64,000 nucleotides of DNA from Microbacterium murale (GCF_030815955.1 NZ_JAUSXK010000001.1:930001-994000), one strand, 5' to 3'. Positions 32,371 to 40,715 are shown, counted from the stretch's first letter. Numbers and translations are program-made. The notes: generated from the sequence alone by a model not told the origin.

Positions 32371-32568
32371 CTATCGAGCTGCGGATCGTTCCGCTTTGCG
32401 ACGGCGCTGTTCGAGAAGCGCGCATGTCAGAGCGACGAGAAAGCTGATCATCGCGAGGCCCCAAGCGATCGCTGCGAACTGCACCGGCAGGAACAACGAT
32501 GCGAGCAGGAACGCGACGCCGACGAGTGGGAGCGCGATGGTCAGGCGCTGGGTGATTGTCTGGGTCAT
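32371..32568 (-). CDS. Small membrane protein
   Basis: 65 aa from the ATG at 32568 (MTQTITQRLTIALPLVGVAF), preceded by AGAGAG. Two membrane helices (LPLVGVAFLLASLFLP and AIAWGLAMISFLVALTCALL) are followed by a basic tail (EQRRRKAERSAAR), suggesting an inside C-terminus. No function recognised. Confidence 0.6.
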   Translation of the reverse strand: MTQTITQRLTIALPLVGVAFLLASLFLPVQFAAIAWGLAMISFLVALTCALLEQRRRKAERSAAR

Positions 32569-32711
32569 CGTCGTCTCTCTGCTCGGACCGCAGTGATCGC
32601 GGACGGGCTTCACCGACGGCGTTACCCGCATCCATCGTGACCGTTGCCCGCGGGCTCATCAAGACGGCCGACCGCTTCGTGGCCCTGGGGCTAGATTCTG
32701 CGGGCGCTGAT

Positions 32712-33362
32712 TCAGAGGCTGATGATGCCGAGCGCGGTGGCCCGGAGGACGATCTGCAGGCGGTTCTCGACGTCCCACAGGTGGTTGATATGACGGATGT
32801 CGGCCTTCACAGTGCCTTCGGCATAGTGGAGCGCGTCGGCGATCTCGGCGTTGGAGAGACCTCTGGCGATCAGCTCGATGATCTCCCGTTCGCGATCGCT
32901 CAGCGCAGGCGCTTCAGCGACCTGATTCTCGCCCGCCTCGATCGCCGCCCGCACGAATCGCTCCTGCACCTCGGGGGAGACGACACGGTCGCCGGCGTGA
33001 GCAGCCACGATGGCATCGATGATCTGTTCCGGGGTGGAGTTCTTCACGAGATACCCGCACGCCCCGGCCCGCAGTACCTCGAGCGCACGCCACTCCGTGG
33101 TGAAAGTCGTGAGCGCCACGACGCGGCAATGCGGGTTCCAATCCAGCACACGCTTGGTCGCCTCGACTCCGCCGACCTCGCGCATCTTGATGTCCATCAG
33201 GACGACATCAGGACTCGCCGCCTTGCACGCTTCGACGACTTCGGAGCCGTCGGTCGCTTCGCCGACGAGCACGACCCGGTCGTCGTCCGCGATGAACGCG
33301 CGCAGAGCGTGCCTCACCAGCGCTTCGTCGTCGACGACGAGAACGCGGACGACTTCACTCAC
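32712..33362 (-). CDS. NarL/LuxR-family response regulator
   Basis: 216 aa from a GTG start at 33362. Receiver domain: acidic pair VVDDEALVRHAL, phosphoacceptor Asp57 (VVLMDIKM), Thr in ALTTFTTEW, Lys in YLVKNSTPEQI. The output domain is LuxR type (LSDREREIIELIARGLSNAE, IADALHYAEGTVKADIRHI). It is divergent from the peptide-kinase gene pair at 33481-34813 and is its obvious phosphorylation partner. TACCGT lies 6 nt before the GTG, so it may be leaderless, though AAAGAG could also serve as a ribosome site. Confidence 0.92.
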   Translation of the reverse strand: MSEVVRVLVVDDEALVRHALRAFIADDDRVVLVGEATDGSEVVEACKAASPDVVLMDIKMREVGGVEATKRVLDWNPHCRVVALTTFTTEWRALEVLRAGACGYLVKNSTPEQIIDAIVAAHAGDRVVSPEVQERFVRAAIEAGENQVAEAPALSDREREIIELIARGLSNAEIADALHYAEGTVKADIRHINHLWDVENRLQIVLRATALGIISL

Positions 33363-33447
33363 CTCTTTACGGTATCGCGAGGTTGCCGGCGAAGCCCTGG
33401 CCCTGGGGCCACGTTCTCGCGACTAGGAGTCCACGAGACGTAGGGTG

Positions 33448-33466
33448 GTCGGATCAGCATTCCGAC
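33448..33466. promoter_or_regulatory. Inverted repeat in the regulator/peptide divergent region
   Basis: GTCGGA (33448-33453) and TCCGAC (33461-33466) flank 7 nt, ending 3 bp before the AAGGAG ribosome site of the peptide gene. A candidate binding site for the NarL-type regulator, or a leader hairpin that gates peptide translation. Confidence 0.45.
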
Positions 33467-33480
33467 TGAAGGAGAAGAGC

Positions 33481-33585
33481 GTGGGACTGAACCTGCTCGG
33501 CACGCAGACCCTCCTTGGGATGATCACCGGTGCGAACGCCGATCTCGGGCAGTGGCTGTGCCAAGTTTTCGGCATCTGTGCCTGA
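33481..33585 (+). CDS. Candidate signal peptide precursor (34 aa), coupled to histidine kinase
   Basis: GTG start at 33481 with AAGGAG at 33469-33474, ideal spacing. The 34-residue product starts MGLNLLGTQTLLGMITGANA and ends ADLGQWLCQVFGICA. It has one charged side chain (Asp21), an amphipathic or hydrophobic N-terminal half, and two cysteines (27 and 33) five residues apart in an aromatic C-terminus. About four fifths of its third codon positions are G or C, as in neighbouring genes. Its TGA (33583-33585) overlaps the kinase gene, whose GTG is at 33578. The position suggests a peptide pheromone or precursor sensed by the kinase. No AgrB-like or radical-SAM processing gene is adjacent. It could also be a leader peptide or a membrane-active peptide. 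Confidence 0.65.
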   Translation: MGLNLLGTQTLLGMITGANADLGQWLCQVFGICA

Positions 33586-34813
33586 GTCGTTGACCCCCGA
33601 GCACCGTCGGCGGCTGAACGCTGGGGACAGCACGCGACTGTCCGTCGGACGGATGATCCGCAGTCGCAGGTTCTGGGAGCAGCGCACGCTCCATCCCGTC
33701 GCCAGGCTGTTGCTGATCGCGGCGGTCGTCGTGCTCGTCGGCGTCGCCGTCGGGTTCATCGTCGCCAGCGGTGAATTCACGCGACTCGATCTTCTTGCGA
33801 TCGCCTTCTACGCGGGTCTGGCCGCTTTCGCCTGGCGTCCGTCGACTGCGGCATACATCGTCATGCTCATCAGCAGCATCGGGGTCGTGTTCACCGGCAG
33901 CGGCGGAGACCTCCTTGAACTCGCGATCGCGCTCAGCCTGGTCACCGCGACCTGCGTTGCGTGGGTCATCATCGCGCATGTGGTTCTGCTGGGTGCGCTC
34001 AGCGCTTACGTCGCCACCAGCAGTTCGACGCTGACTCAGGGCGGTATCTACGCCATAGCGGGCATCGCGGTGATCGCGTTCCTGGCCGGCCTCGCGTTCC
34101 GTCTCGTCGCTGCGCGAGAGACGATCCTTCTCGCTGAACGCGAGCGGGTGGAGCAGGATCTCGAGGCGATCGCCCGCGAGGAGCAGGAGCGGATCGCAGA
34201 CGAGCTCCACGATGGGATCGCTCATGACCTCACGCTCATCCTCTTCCACGCCCGCGCGCTGCCGAAGCAGCCGGATGATGCGGCGCGTCAACTCTCCCTC
34301 ACCACGATCGAGGACTCCGCCGAGCAGGCTCTCCAGAGCATCCAATCTCTACTCTCATTGATGCGGGACACTGCGACCGAAGGGCCTGAGTCCCACCCGA
34401 CGCGATATGACGGGAACGTCGTGGAGGCGATCTCGTCCCTCGGGGCGCTACTGAACGATGCCGGGATCCCGACGCGGGTCACCGCCCCGCGCACCCCGCT
34501 CAGCGTCACTCCAGCGGCAGAGCGGGTGCTCACGGAGACCGCGATCGAGGCGGTGACGAACATCATGAAACACGCCCCGCGATCGCAGTCCGCGAGCATA
34601 GACATACTCGAACACGGCGATGCGATGGAGCTCGTCGTGACGAACCTCGCTCCTTCATCGACGACGCCGTCGGACAGTCCAGCGAGCGGTCGGGGCCTGA
34701 AGCGCGCGCGACAGCGCCTCGCGCAGAATCACGGCGAACTGGAATCTGTTCAGATGTCAGACGGGTGGACTCTGCGGGCGACAGTGCCGGCGCCCGTCGA
34801 CGAAACGCACTGA
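33578..34813 (+). CDS. Sensor histidine kinase (HisKA_3 type), partner of the NarL regulator
   Basis: 411 aa from the GTG at 33578, overlapping the peptide stop by 8 nt; a GTG at 33530 would bury the start deep in the peptide gene. About six membrane helices (residues 40-170) have almost no outer domain, a design suited to sensing membrane-active or peptide ligands. The kinase core has the HisKA_3 box EEQERIADELHDGIAHDLTL with phosphoacceptor His211, and a GHKL ATPase domain with N-box TETAIEAVTNIMKHA and a glycine box ASGRGLKRARQRL. Output should pass to the divergent NarL-type regulator. Confidence 0.9.
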   Translation: MPESLTPEHRRRLNAGDSTRLSVGRMIRSRRFWEQRTLHPVARLLLIAAVVVLVGVAVGFIVASGEFTRLDLLAIAFYAGLAAFAWRPSTAAYIVMLISSIGVVFTGSGGDLLELAIALSLVTATCVAWVIIAHVVLLGALSAYVATSSSTLTQGGIYAIAGIAVIAFLAGLAFRLVAARETILLAERERVEQDLEAIAREEQERIADELHDGIAHDLTLILFHARALPKQPDDAARQLSLTTIEDSAEQALQSIQSLLSLMRDTATEGPESHPTRYDGNVVEAISSLGALLNDAGIPTRVTAPRTPLSVTPAAERVLTETAIEAVTNIMKHAPRSQSASIDILEHGDAMELVVTNLAPSSTTPSDSPASGRGLKRARQRLAQNHGELESVQMSDGWTLRATVPAPVDETH

Positions 34814-34843
34814 GAGCGGGTGCAGGACGCCCGATTCCGCGGG

Positions 34844-36133
34844 TCAGAGCGGGAGAACGAGCGAGGTGATCAAGCCGCCGCCCCTGCGGGCGCGCAGACG
34901 CACCTCGCCGCCGTGCGTCTTCGCGATGCTCTGCACGATCGCCAGCCCGAGACCGGTGCCGTCGGGGCCTGCAGACGTGCGACTCGCATCGCCACGGTAG
35001 AACGGCTCAGTGAGCAGCTCCAGCGTGGCCGGGGCAATCGGGGCACCGGTGTTCTCGACTTCGACGATGGCGCGTCCCCGCTCGCGTCGGCATCGGACCC
35101 AGAGCTCGCCGCCCGGGGCGTTATGACGGATGCCGTTCTCGAGAAGATTGCGCACGGCCCTGGCCAACAGGATCATGTCGCCATCGACGGTGACGTCGCG
35201 GAGGTTCGTGTGCACCGCGATCTCCTGAGAGTCCAGGTCCTCGATCTCCTCCTCGATGAGCACACCGAGTTCGACCGGCTCGACATGCTCGAGCCCGTTG
35301 TGCGAACGAGCGAGAGCGAGCAGCGCCGCGATGAGCCGTTCGCTCTGGTCGGTGGCCCGCAGCGCTCGCTGCATGTTCAGCTGAAGCGCCTCCGGGACGA
35401 CGCCCTGCTCGAGCGGGATCTCCAAGGCTGTTCGAGTGGTGGTCAGCGGGGTGCGCAGCTCGTGCGACGCGTTCGCCACGAACCGATCCTGTGCGGTGAA
35501 GGCCGACTGCAGCCGGTCGAGCATCCCGTCGATCGTGTCTCCCAGCTCCTTGATCTCGTCGTCCGGCCCCGGCAGGTCGAGTCGACGACCGAGATCGCGC
35601 TCGGAGATGTCCCGCGCTGCAGCCGTGACCTCGCCGATGCGGTCGAGCGAACGACGCGCGAGCCAGAACGCGATCGCGGCGGCGACGCCTGTGAAGCCCA
35701 CGAGCACCACGACCGACCACAGCAGCAGCCCGCCGCCGACCTCATCGGCGAGGAACGTCGACTGCTGGAGCACTGCGCCCTCGACCGCTTCCGCCGCGTC
35801 CACCGACAGCGACGCCATCGGGGTGGCCAGCTGGAAGTCGGCGGTGGTGTCGGCGAAGTAGCTGCAGCCGTCGCCGGCGGTCCCGTACGACATCCCGGAG
35901 CTGTCGGTGAGGGGCTCGACATCGCTGAAGTCCGTCTCATCGCCTCCCGTCGTCCCGTCAACAACACGTGTGACCGAAAGCGCGGGCACGCAACTCTCGG
36001 CTGTCATGGTGATCGCCGAGGAGAACAGCTGCTGCACCACCAGGTACTGCACGGTGAGCAGTGCCGCGCCCGCAGCGATGAACACCCCGGCGATGATGAT
36101 CACCAACCGGGTGCGGAAGCTCATGCGTCTCAT
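34844..36133 (-). CDS. Sensor histidine kinase (HAMP-HisKA-HATPase)
   Basis: 429 aa. Two membrane helices (VIIIAGVFIAAGAALLTVQY and LLLWSVVVLVGFTGVAAAIA) flank an outer sensor domain of about 140 residues with two cysteines (ESCVPALS and GDGCSYFAD). HAMP follows, then HisKA with FVANASHELRTPLTTTRTAL, N-box NLLENGIRHNAPGG and G-boxes GPDGTGLGLAIVQSIAKTHG. The ATG overlaps the stop of the OmpR-type regulator (ATGA). The pair is divergent from a lipoprotein-MacA-MacB operon, its probable target. Confidence 0.92.
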   Translation of the reverse strand: MRRMSFRTRLVIIIAGVFIAAGAALLTVQYLVVQQLFSSAITMTAESCVPALSVTRVVDGTTGGDETDFSDVEPLTDSSGMSYGTAGDGCSYFADTTADFQLATPMASLSVDAAEAVEGAVLQQSTFLADEVGGGLLLWSVVVLVGFTGVAAAIAFWLARRSLDRIGEVTAAARDISERDLGRRLDLPGPDDEIKELGDTIDGMLDRLQSAFTAQDRFVANASHELRTPLTTTRTALEIPLEQGVVPEALQLNMQRALRATDQSERLIAALLALARSHNGLEHVEPVELGVLIEEEIEDLDSQEIAVHTNLRDVTVDGDMILLARAVRNLLENGIRHNAPGGELWVRCRRERGRAIVEVENTGAPIAPATLELLTEPFYRGDASRTSAGPDGTGLGLAIVQSIAKTHGGEVRLRARRGGGLITSLVLPL

Positions 36134-36795
36134 GCCGTCCCCACTCGGTAGCCGTGGCCCGCCGCGGACTGGATGACCGCGGGCGACCCGAGTTTACGAC
36201 GCAGCGTGTGCACCACGATCTTGACCACGCCGCGCGTGCGTTCACGCGGCTCATCCCAGACCTCGTCGAGCAGGTCGTCCGAGCTGACGTAGCCGCCCCC
36301 CGCGGCAAGCAGCGTCTCGAGGACCCCGAACTCCTTGAGGGTGAGTCGGATCGGTGTGCCGTCGCGTTCAACGATGCGCCGGACGATGTCCAGGCGCACA
36401 CCAGCGGACTCCAGGACCGCGTTCGGGCGAGTTGATTGCGACCGGCGGCCGAGTGCGCGGATGCGGGCGAGCAGCTCGACGTACGCGAACGGCTTGGCGA
36501 GGTAGTCGTCGGCACCGAGGTCGAGTCCTTCGACGCGGTCGTTGAGGGTTCCGGCTGCGGTGAGCATGAGGATGCGCGCCGGGTATTCCTGCGAGACCAG
36601 CGTGCGGCACACCGCGTCGCCGCTCAACACCGGCAGGTCGCGGTCGAGCACGATCACGTCCACGTCGGTCGATGCCGCCGCGGTCAGCGCGCTCGCGCCG
36701 TCGCGTGCGACATCCACGAGATATCCCTCGCGGCGCAGGCCGTCGGCCAGCGTGTCAGCCAGGTCGGCCTCGTCTTCCACCAGCAGCAATCGCAT
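36130..36795 (-). CDS. OmpR/PhoB-family response regulator
   Basis: 221 aa from the ATG at 36795. Receiver: LLLVEDEADLAD, phosphoacceptor Asp51 (VIVLDRDLPVLSGD), AGTLNDRVEGLDLGADDYLA with Lys in AKPF. Winged-helix output: RLTLKEFGVLETLLAAGGGY, DEVWDEPRERTRGVVKIVVH and TLRRKLGSP. It pairs with the kinase just downstream. An 11-bp-period direct repeat at 36828-36845 between this gene and the divergent efflux operon is a plausible binding site. Confidence 0.93.
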   Translation of the reverse strand: MRLLLVEDEADLADTLADGLRREGYLVDVARDGASALTAAASTDVDVIVLDRDLPVLSGDAVCRTLVSQEYPARILMLTAAGTLNDRVEGLDLGADDYLAKPFAYVELLARIRALGRRSQSTRPNAVLESAGVRLDIVRRIVERDGTPIRLTLKEFGVLETLLAAGGGYVSSDDLLDEVWDEPRERTRGVVKIVVHTLRRKLGSPAVIQSAAGHGYRVGTA

Positions 36796-36827
36796 GGCAC
36801 CTCCCGTCTCCAAGGGTGCGCGATCCG

Positions 36828-36845
36828 CGGTTAGTTCCCGGTTAG
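36828..36845. promoter_or_regulatory. Direct repeat, candidate response-regulator box
   Basis: CGGTTAG at 36828-36834 and again at 36839-36845, period 11 bp, giving GTTAG-N6-GTTAG. OmpR-family dimers bind tandem half-sites with this spacing; it resembles the GTTAC-N6-GTTAC pattern reported for actinobacterial MtrA. Located in the divergent gap between regulator and efflux operon. Confidence 0.5.
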
Positions 36846-36931
36846 GTGCCGTCATACCCAAAGCAAACCATCGCATCCGTAGAACTGACTGCACGTCGCG
36901 GATGAGCTGCGACCGCGAGAAAGGGAATGTC

Positions 36932-37693
36932 ATGTTCGACTCGAAAGCACTCCGTTCATTGGCGGTGATGCCCGCTGTCCTGGCGCTCTTCGCGCTCGCT
37001 GCATGCGCCGGCGCACCCGCCGACGACGCGGATGACGGCGCAGACGATGCGGCCGCCACCCGGTTCGTGACCTGCCTCACAGGTGAGGGTCAGACGGCAA
37101 AGATCATCGAAGGCGGCCAGGTGGGTCTGCTGATGCCGGATGCACCTGGTGACGGTTCCATGGGCGAATCGAGCGAGAGCATGATGTCCGTGGAAGCAGG
37201 CGAAGGCGACGAGATGGCCATGACGATGGTCTTCTCGGACGATGAGGGCACATGGCTCGCGTCGACTGCCGCGTCCGGGTATCCGGAAGAGGGCGGCCAG
37301 CGTGCCGCCTGGGAGAAGTGCGAAGAAGAGATCCCGGAATTCTCCCAGCCCGAGCCCGACATGTCGGCGTCCGAGGGGGCGGAGACGATGTCGATCTCGC
37401 AGGAGGATCTCATCGAGTCGGGGCTCGCCTTCGCCTCGTGCGCGAGGGAGAACGGCTTCACGGACTTCGCCGACCCCGATGCCGACGGCATGCTCGAGCT
37501 CCCGGTCGGGATCACCGAGGACGAGGCGCGGACGCTCCTCGAGGCGTGCGCGGAGGCCGTGGGCGACATGCCGCCGATGTTCACGCCGGAGAGCGTCGAA
37601 TCCGCCGACTTCGACTGGTTCGCTCTGGTGGGCGAGTACTTCGAAGGCGCCTTCATGGCGGCGACGCCCCTGCAGTCAGGGGATAGCGAATGA
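36932..37693 (+). CDS. Acidic lipoprotein, first gene of the MacAB-like operon
   Basis: 253 aa from the ATG at 36932 (AAGGG upstream). Signal peptide SLAVMPAVLALFALAAC with lipobox Cys; the mature protein is strongly acidic and Met-rich. It has paired cysteines (FVTCLTGEG, WEKCEEEIP, ASCARENGF, LEACAEAVG) spread through two similar halves; the second half matches a common actinobacterial lipoprotein pattern with ASCARENGF-DFADPD. The stop overlaps the macA-like start. Likely an outer-surface partner of the efflux system or an envelope-stress sensor; function unknown. Confidence 0.8.
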   Translation: MFDSKALRSLAVMPAVLALFALAACAGAPADDADDGADDAAATRFVTCLTGEGQTAKIIEGGQVGLLMPDAPGDGSMGESSESMMSVEAGEGDEMAMTMVFSDDEGTWLASTAASGYPEEGGQRAAWEKCEEEIPEFSQPEPDMSASEGAETMSISQEDLIESGLAFASCARENGFTDFADPDADGMLELPVGITEDEARTLLEACAEAVGDMPPMFTPESVESADFDWFALVGEYFEGAFMAATPLQSGDSE

Positions 37694-38745
37694 GCCGCCG
37701 ACTGACGAAGGTGATCGTGCCCGTCGCGGTGCTGCTCGTGGCCGCGGCGGCGGCGCTTGCGGTGCTGCAGCCGTGGAGCTCTGCGGCCGACACTCCGGAC
37801 GACAGCGAGAAGCCGGTCACCGCCGAGGCAGAGCTCACCACGCTCACATCCGACCTGAGGCTCAACGGGAACCTCAGTTACGGGGCGTCCATCGCCCTGC
37901 CCGGTCGCGGCGGAACCATCACGCGTCTGCCGACCGCCGGCGATGTGATCGGTGTGGGACAGGTGCTCTACGAGGTCGATGGGAAGCCCGTGATCGCTAT
38001 GCGCGGCGACCGGCCCTTCTGGCGCGACCTGGGTCTCGGCGTCGAGAACGGTCCCGACGTCCGTCAGCTGGAGCAGGCACTCGCCGACCTCGGCTTCGGA
38101 AAAGACATGACGGTGGACGACGAGTTCACCGCGGTGACGGAAGCCAACGTCAAGGCCTGGCAGAAGTCCCTCGGCGTCACGAAGGACGGCGTCGTGAAGC
38201 TGGGCGACGTCGTCGCGATCACCGCGGCGTCCGTGCGCGTCGAATCAGTCAAGGCACAGCTGGGCGATGCCGCCGAGGCGAGCCCGCTGACCTACACGAG
38301 CACCACCCTGCGCGTGGTGGTCAAGCTCACCGACGCACAGGCGCGTGAGATCCTGCCTGCGACGCGGGTCACCGTCATCCTCCCTGATGGCACGGAGGCG
38401 CCGGCCACGGTGACCGCCGTCGACCCCGGCGGCCAGCCGACCGAGACAGAGGGCGAGACCACGCCGGCCACCGCGAACGTGGAGTTCGATGATCCTGCCG
38501 TCGCGGAGGGCATCGGGCTGCGGGCGGTCAAGGTCGTTTTCGCGACCTCGGAGGTGAAGGATGCGCTCGTCGTGCCTGTCACTGCCCTCGTGGCGACGAC
38601 CGATGGTGGCTATGCGGTGGATGTGCTGCGCAAGGGCGGCAAGGTCGAACGAGTGTCCGTGGAGGTCGGTCTGATCGCCGATACCAAGGTGCAGGTGGTC
38701 GGCGGAGAACTTGCCGTCGGCGACGCAGTGGTGGTGGCGCAATGA
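37690..38745 (+). CDS. MacA-like periplasmic adaptor with peptidoglycan-binding domain
   Basis: 351 aa. An N-terminal membrane anchor (VIVPVAVLLVAAAAALAVLQ) is followed by a barrel-sandwich part (LRLNGNLSYGASIALPGRGG) and a peptidoglycan-binding PG_binding_1 domain (GPDVRQLEQALADLGFG and EANVKAWQKSLGVTKDGVV). A beta-barrel then ends in VVPVTALVATTDGGYAVDVL. This architecture is typical of actinobacterial HlyD/MacA-like adaptors that link an ABC exporter to the wall. It overlaps the neighbouring genes by 4 nt on both sides. Confidence 0.88.
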   Translation: MSRRLTKVIVPVAVLLVAAAAALAVLQPWSSAADTPDDSEKPVTAEAELTTLTSDLRLNGNLSYGASIALPGRGGTITRLPTAGDVIGVGQVLYEVDGKPVIAMRGDRPFWRDLGLGVENGPDVRQLEQALADLGFGKDMTVDDEFTAVTEANVKAWQKSLGVTKDGVVKLGDVVAITAASVRVESVKAQLGDAAEASPLTYTSTTLRVVVKLTDAQAREILPATRVTVILPDGTEAPATVTAVDPGGQPTETEGETTPATANVEFDDPAVAEGIGLRAVKVVFATSEVKDALVVPVTALVATTDGGYAVDVLRKGGKVERVSVEVGLIADTKVQVVGGELAVGDAVVVAQ

Positions 38746-39453
38746 CGCCGGGCACCGTCGTCGAGCTCGTCGACGTGATCAAGGAGTACCCCGGCAGCCC
38801 GCCGCTGCGAGTGCTGCACGGCATGAGCCTCGCGATCGAGCGTGGCGAGCTGGTCGCCGTCGTCGGAGCATCCGGGTCCGGGAAGAGCACGATGCTCGCG
38901 ATCATGGGGACCCTCGACGACCCGACGAACGGCACCGTGCTGATCGATGGAACGGATGCCGCGGCTCTCGCCGAGCGCGAGCGCGCGGTCCTTGCGCGCC
39001 CGCCGCATCGGGTTCGTCTTCCAGCAGTTCTTCCTGCTGCCGGCGCTCAGCGCGGTGGACAACGTCGCACTCGGGCTTCTCTATTCGGGGGTGCCTGCGG
39101 CGGAGCGTGCCGTGCGTGCGGCGGCTGCCCTGGAGCGGGTCGGCCTCGGTGCCCGTATGAGGCATCGGCCGGGCCAGCTCTCCGGTGGAGAACAGCAGCG
39201 GGTGGCGATCGCCAGGGCGATCGTCGGGGAGCCGTCAGTGCTGTTCGCCGATGAGCCGACCGGGGCGCTCGACTCGACCACCGGCGAGCGCATCCTCGAA
39301 CTGCTCACCTCGATCGCCGATTCGGGCACGGCGGTCGTGATCATCACGCACGACGGGCATATCGCCGAGCGCGCGCAACGGCAGGTCAGCATTCATGACG
39401 GACGGATCGTGAGCGACACGGGTCAGCGCGAACGGGAAGAGGTGGCGGCATGA
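38742..39453 (+). pseudogene. MacB-type ABC transporter ATPase, frameshifted
   Basis: The reading frame that starts with ATG at 38742 carries VVELVDVIKEYPGSPPLRVL and the Walker A GASGSGKST, then goes out of frame after AERERAVL. The rest (RARRIGFVFQQFFLLPALSA, signature [17 protein letters not shown], Walker [13 protein letters not shown] and VIITHDGH) lies in another frame ending at 39453. Skipping one base near 38994 (CTT-g-CGC) joins the two halves into an ordinary ATPase of about 236 residues. So there is one extra base, from real mutation or sequencing error. If real, the exporter would lack a working ATPase. Both neighbours are intact and overlap it by 4 nt. Confidence 0.85.
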
Positions 39454-40658
39454 GGCGCAGGGGCGAGCGGATGCCGCGGCTCACCATCGCGGACAGCATC
39501 CGCACGGCGCTCATCGGACCACGAAGCCGCAAGATGCGCACGGCGCTGTCGGCGCTCGGTGTGGCGGTCGGTATCGCGGCACTCACGGCCATCACCGGCA
39601 TCGCCGCATCCAACCAGGCCGAACTGCTGGCCGAGCTCGACGAACTCGGCGCGAACATGCTCGTCGTGCAGCCCGGCTACGGGCCCGACAACAAGCCGGT
39701 CGCGCTGCCAGAGACGGCTGCAGGGATGATCGAGAGGGTCGGCGGCGTCGAGCAGGTGGGTGTGCTCGAGAAAGTGCCGGACGGTACCGGCGTCTACCGC
39801 AACGACCTCATCCCGAAGAGTCAGGGCAACGGGTTGACCGCGTATGCGGCGAGTCCGGACTTCCTGTCGTCGGTCGAGGGATCAATCGCGAAGGGTTCCT
39901 GGTTCGACGAGACCGACCGGTCACTGCCGGTGACCGTGCTCGGGTCGGCGGCTGCCGCACGGATGGGCGTCACGGAGCCGGGGGTGCGCGTCTGGATCGG
40001 CGAGCAGTGGTACACCGTGATCGGAATCCTCGATTCGGCCGGTCTCGCCGAATCCATCGACGCGAGCGCATTCCTCGGTGATCGCTGGGCGGCTGAGCAT
40101 GTGTCGGCGAAGGGCGATGACACCATCGCCTCGATCTATGTGCGCATGGCCGACGGCGACACCGGGGAGAAGGTCCGCGACGCGATCGCCCGAGCGGCGA
40201 ACCCGAGTTCGCCCTACGTGCAGGTGACCGGAGTCGGCGATCTCGCCGGGGCGCGGGACACCGCGAACGACTCGCTGTCCGGCCTCGCCGTCGGCCTCGC
40301 GGCGATAGCCCTGCTCGTGGGCGGCATCGGCATCGCCAACACCATGGTGGTGGCGGTGCTGGAGCGCCGGGGGGAGATCGGACTCCGGCGGGCCCTCGGC
40401 GCGCGCTCGAGTCAGATCGCGGGTCAATTCGTGGCGGAGGCCATCGTGCTCGGCGGTCTGGGGGGCCTCGCCGGGGTGATCTGCGGGGCGCTCGGAGTCT
40501 TCGCCTACGCGACGATCCAGGGACAGGCGGCGACGATACCGGTGGCCGTGCTCGTCGGCGGCCCGATCGTGGCGCTGGTGGTCGGCGTGATCGCGGGCCT
40601 CTATCCCGCGATCAGCGCGGCGAGGCTGTCACCGACAGCCGCCCTTCGGACCGTGTGA
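39450..40658 (+). CDS. MacB/FtsX-type ABC transporter permease
   Basis: 402 aa. An N-terminal helix (LSALGVAVGIAALTAITGIA) precedes a large outer MacB-PCD domain (residues 45-260), then three FtsX-type helices (LSGLAVGLAAIALLVGGIGI, AIVLGGLGGLAGVICGALGV and VLVGGPIVALVVGVIAGLYP). The family end PAISAARLSPTAALRTV is intact. With the ATPase and the MacA-like adaptor it would export peptides, lipids or toxic compounds. It is followed by strong hairpins. Confidence 0.9.
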   Translation: MRRRGERMPRLTIADSIRTALIGPRSRKMRTALSALGVAVGIAALTAITGIAASNQAELLAELDELGANMLVVQPGYGPDNKPVALPETAAGMIERVGGVEQVGVLEKVPDGTGVYRNDLIPKSQGNGLTAYAASPDFLSSVEGSIAKGSWFDETDRSLPVTVLGSAAAARMGVTEPGVRVWIGEQWYTVIGILDSAGLAESIDASAFLGDRWAAEHVSAKGDDTIASIYVRMADGDTGEKVRDAIARAANPSSPYVQVTGVGDLAGARDTANDSLSGLAVGLAAIALLVGGIGIANTMVVAVLERRGEIGLRRALGARSSQIAGQFVAEAIVLGGLGGLAGVICGALGVFAYATIQGQAATIPVAVLVGGPIVALVVGVIAGLYPAISAARLSPTAALRTV

Positions 40659-40671
40659 CCGCGGGGCGCTG

Positions 40672-40715
40672 CCCGTCCACGTCCATCGGGCGAAGCCCCT
40701 GTGGACGTGGACGGG
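40672..40715. terminator. Terminator hairpin after the MacAB-like operon
   Basis: CCCGTCCACGTCCA (40672-40685) pairs perfectly with TGGACGTGGACGGG (40702-40715), 14-bp stem; the loop holds a small inner hairpin (GGGCGAAGCCC). Confidence 0.7.

Noticed and set aside
33481..34813. Calling the small peptide system a true agr locus
   Set aside because: No AgrB-type protease is present, and the kinase is of HisKA_3 type with a NarL-type partner, unlike AgrC/AgrA.
36932..40658. MacAB-like operon as dedicated exporter of the small peptide
   Set aside because: A separate two-component system and opposite-strand genes lie between, and nothing in sequence links them beyond 3.4 kb proximity.
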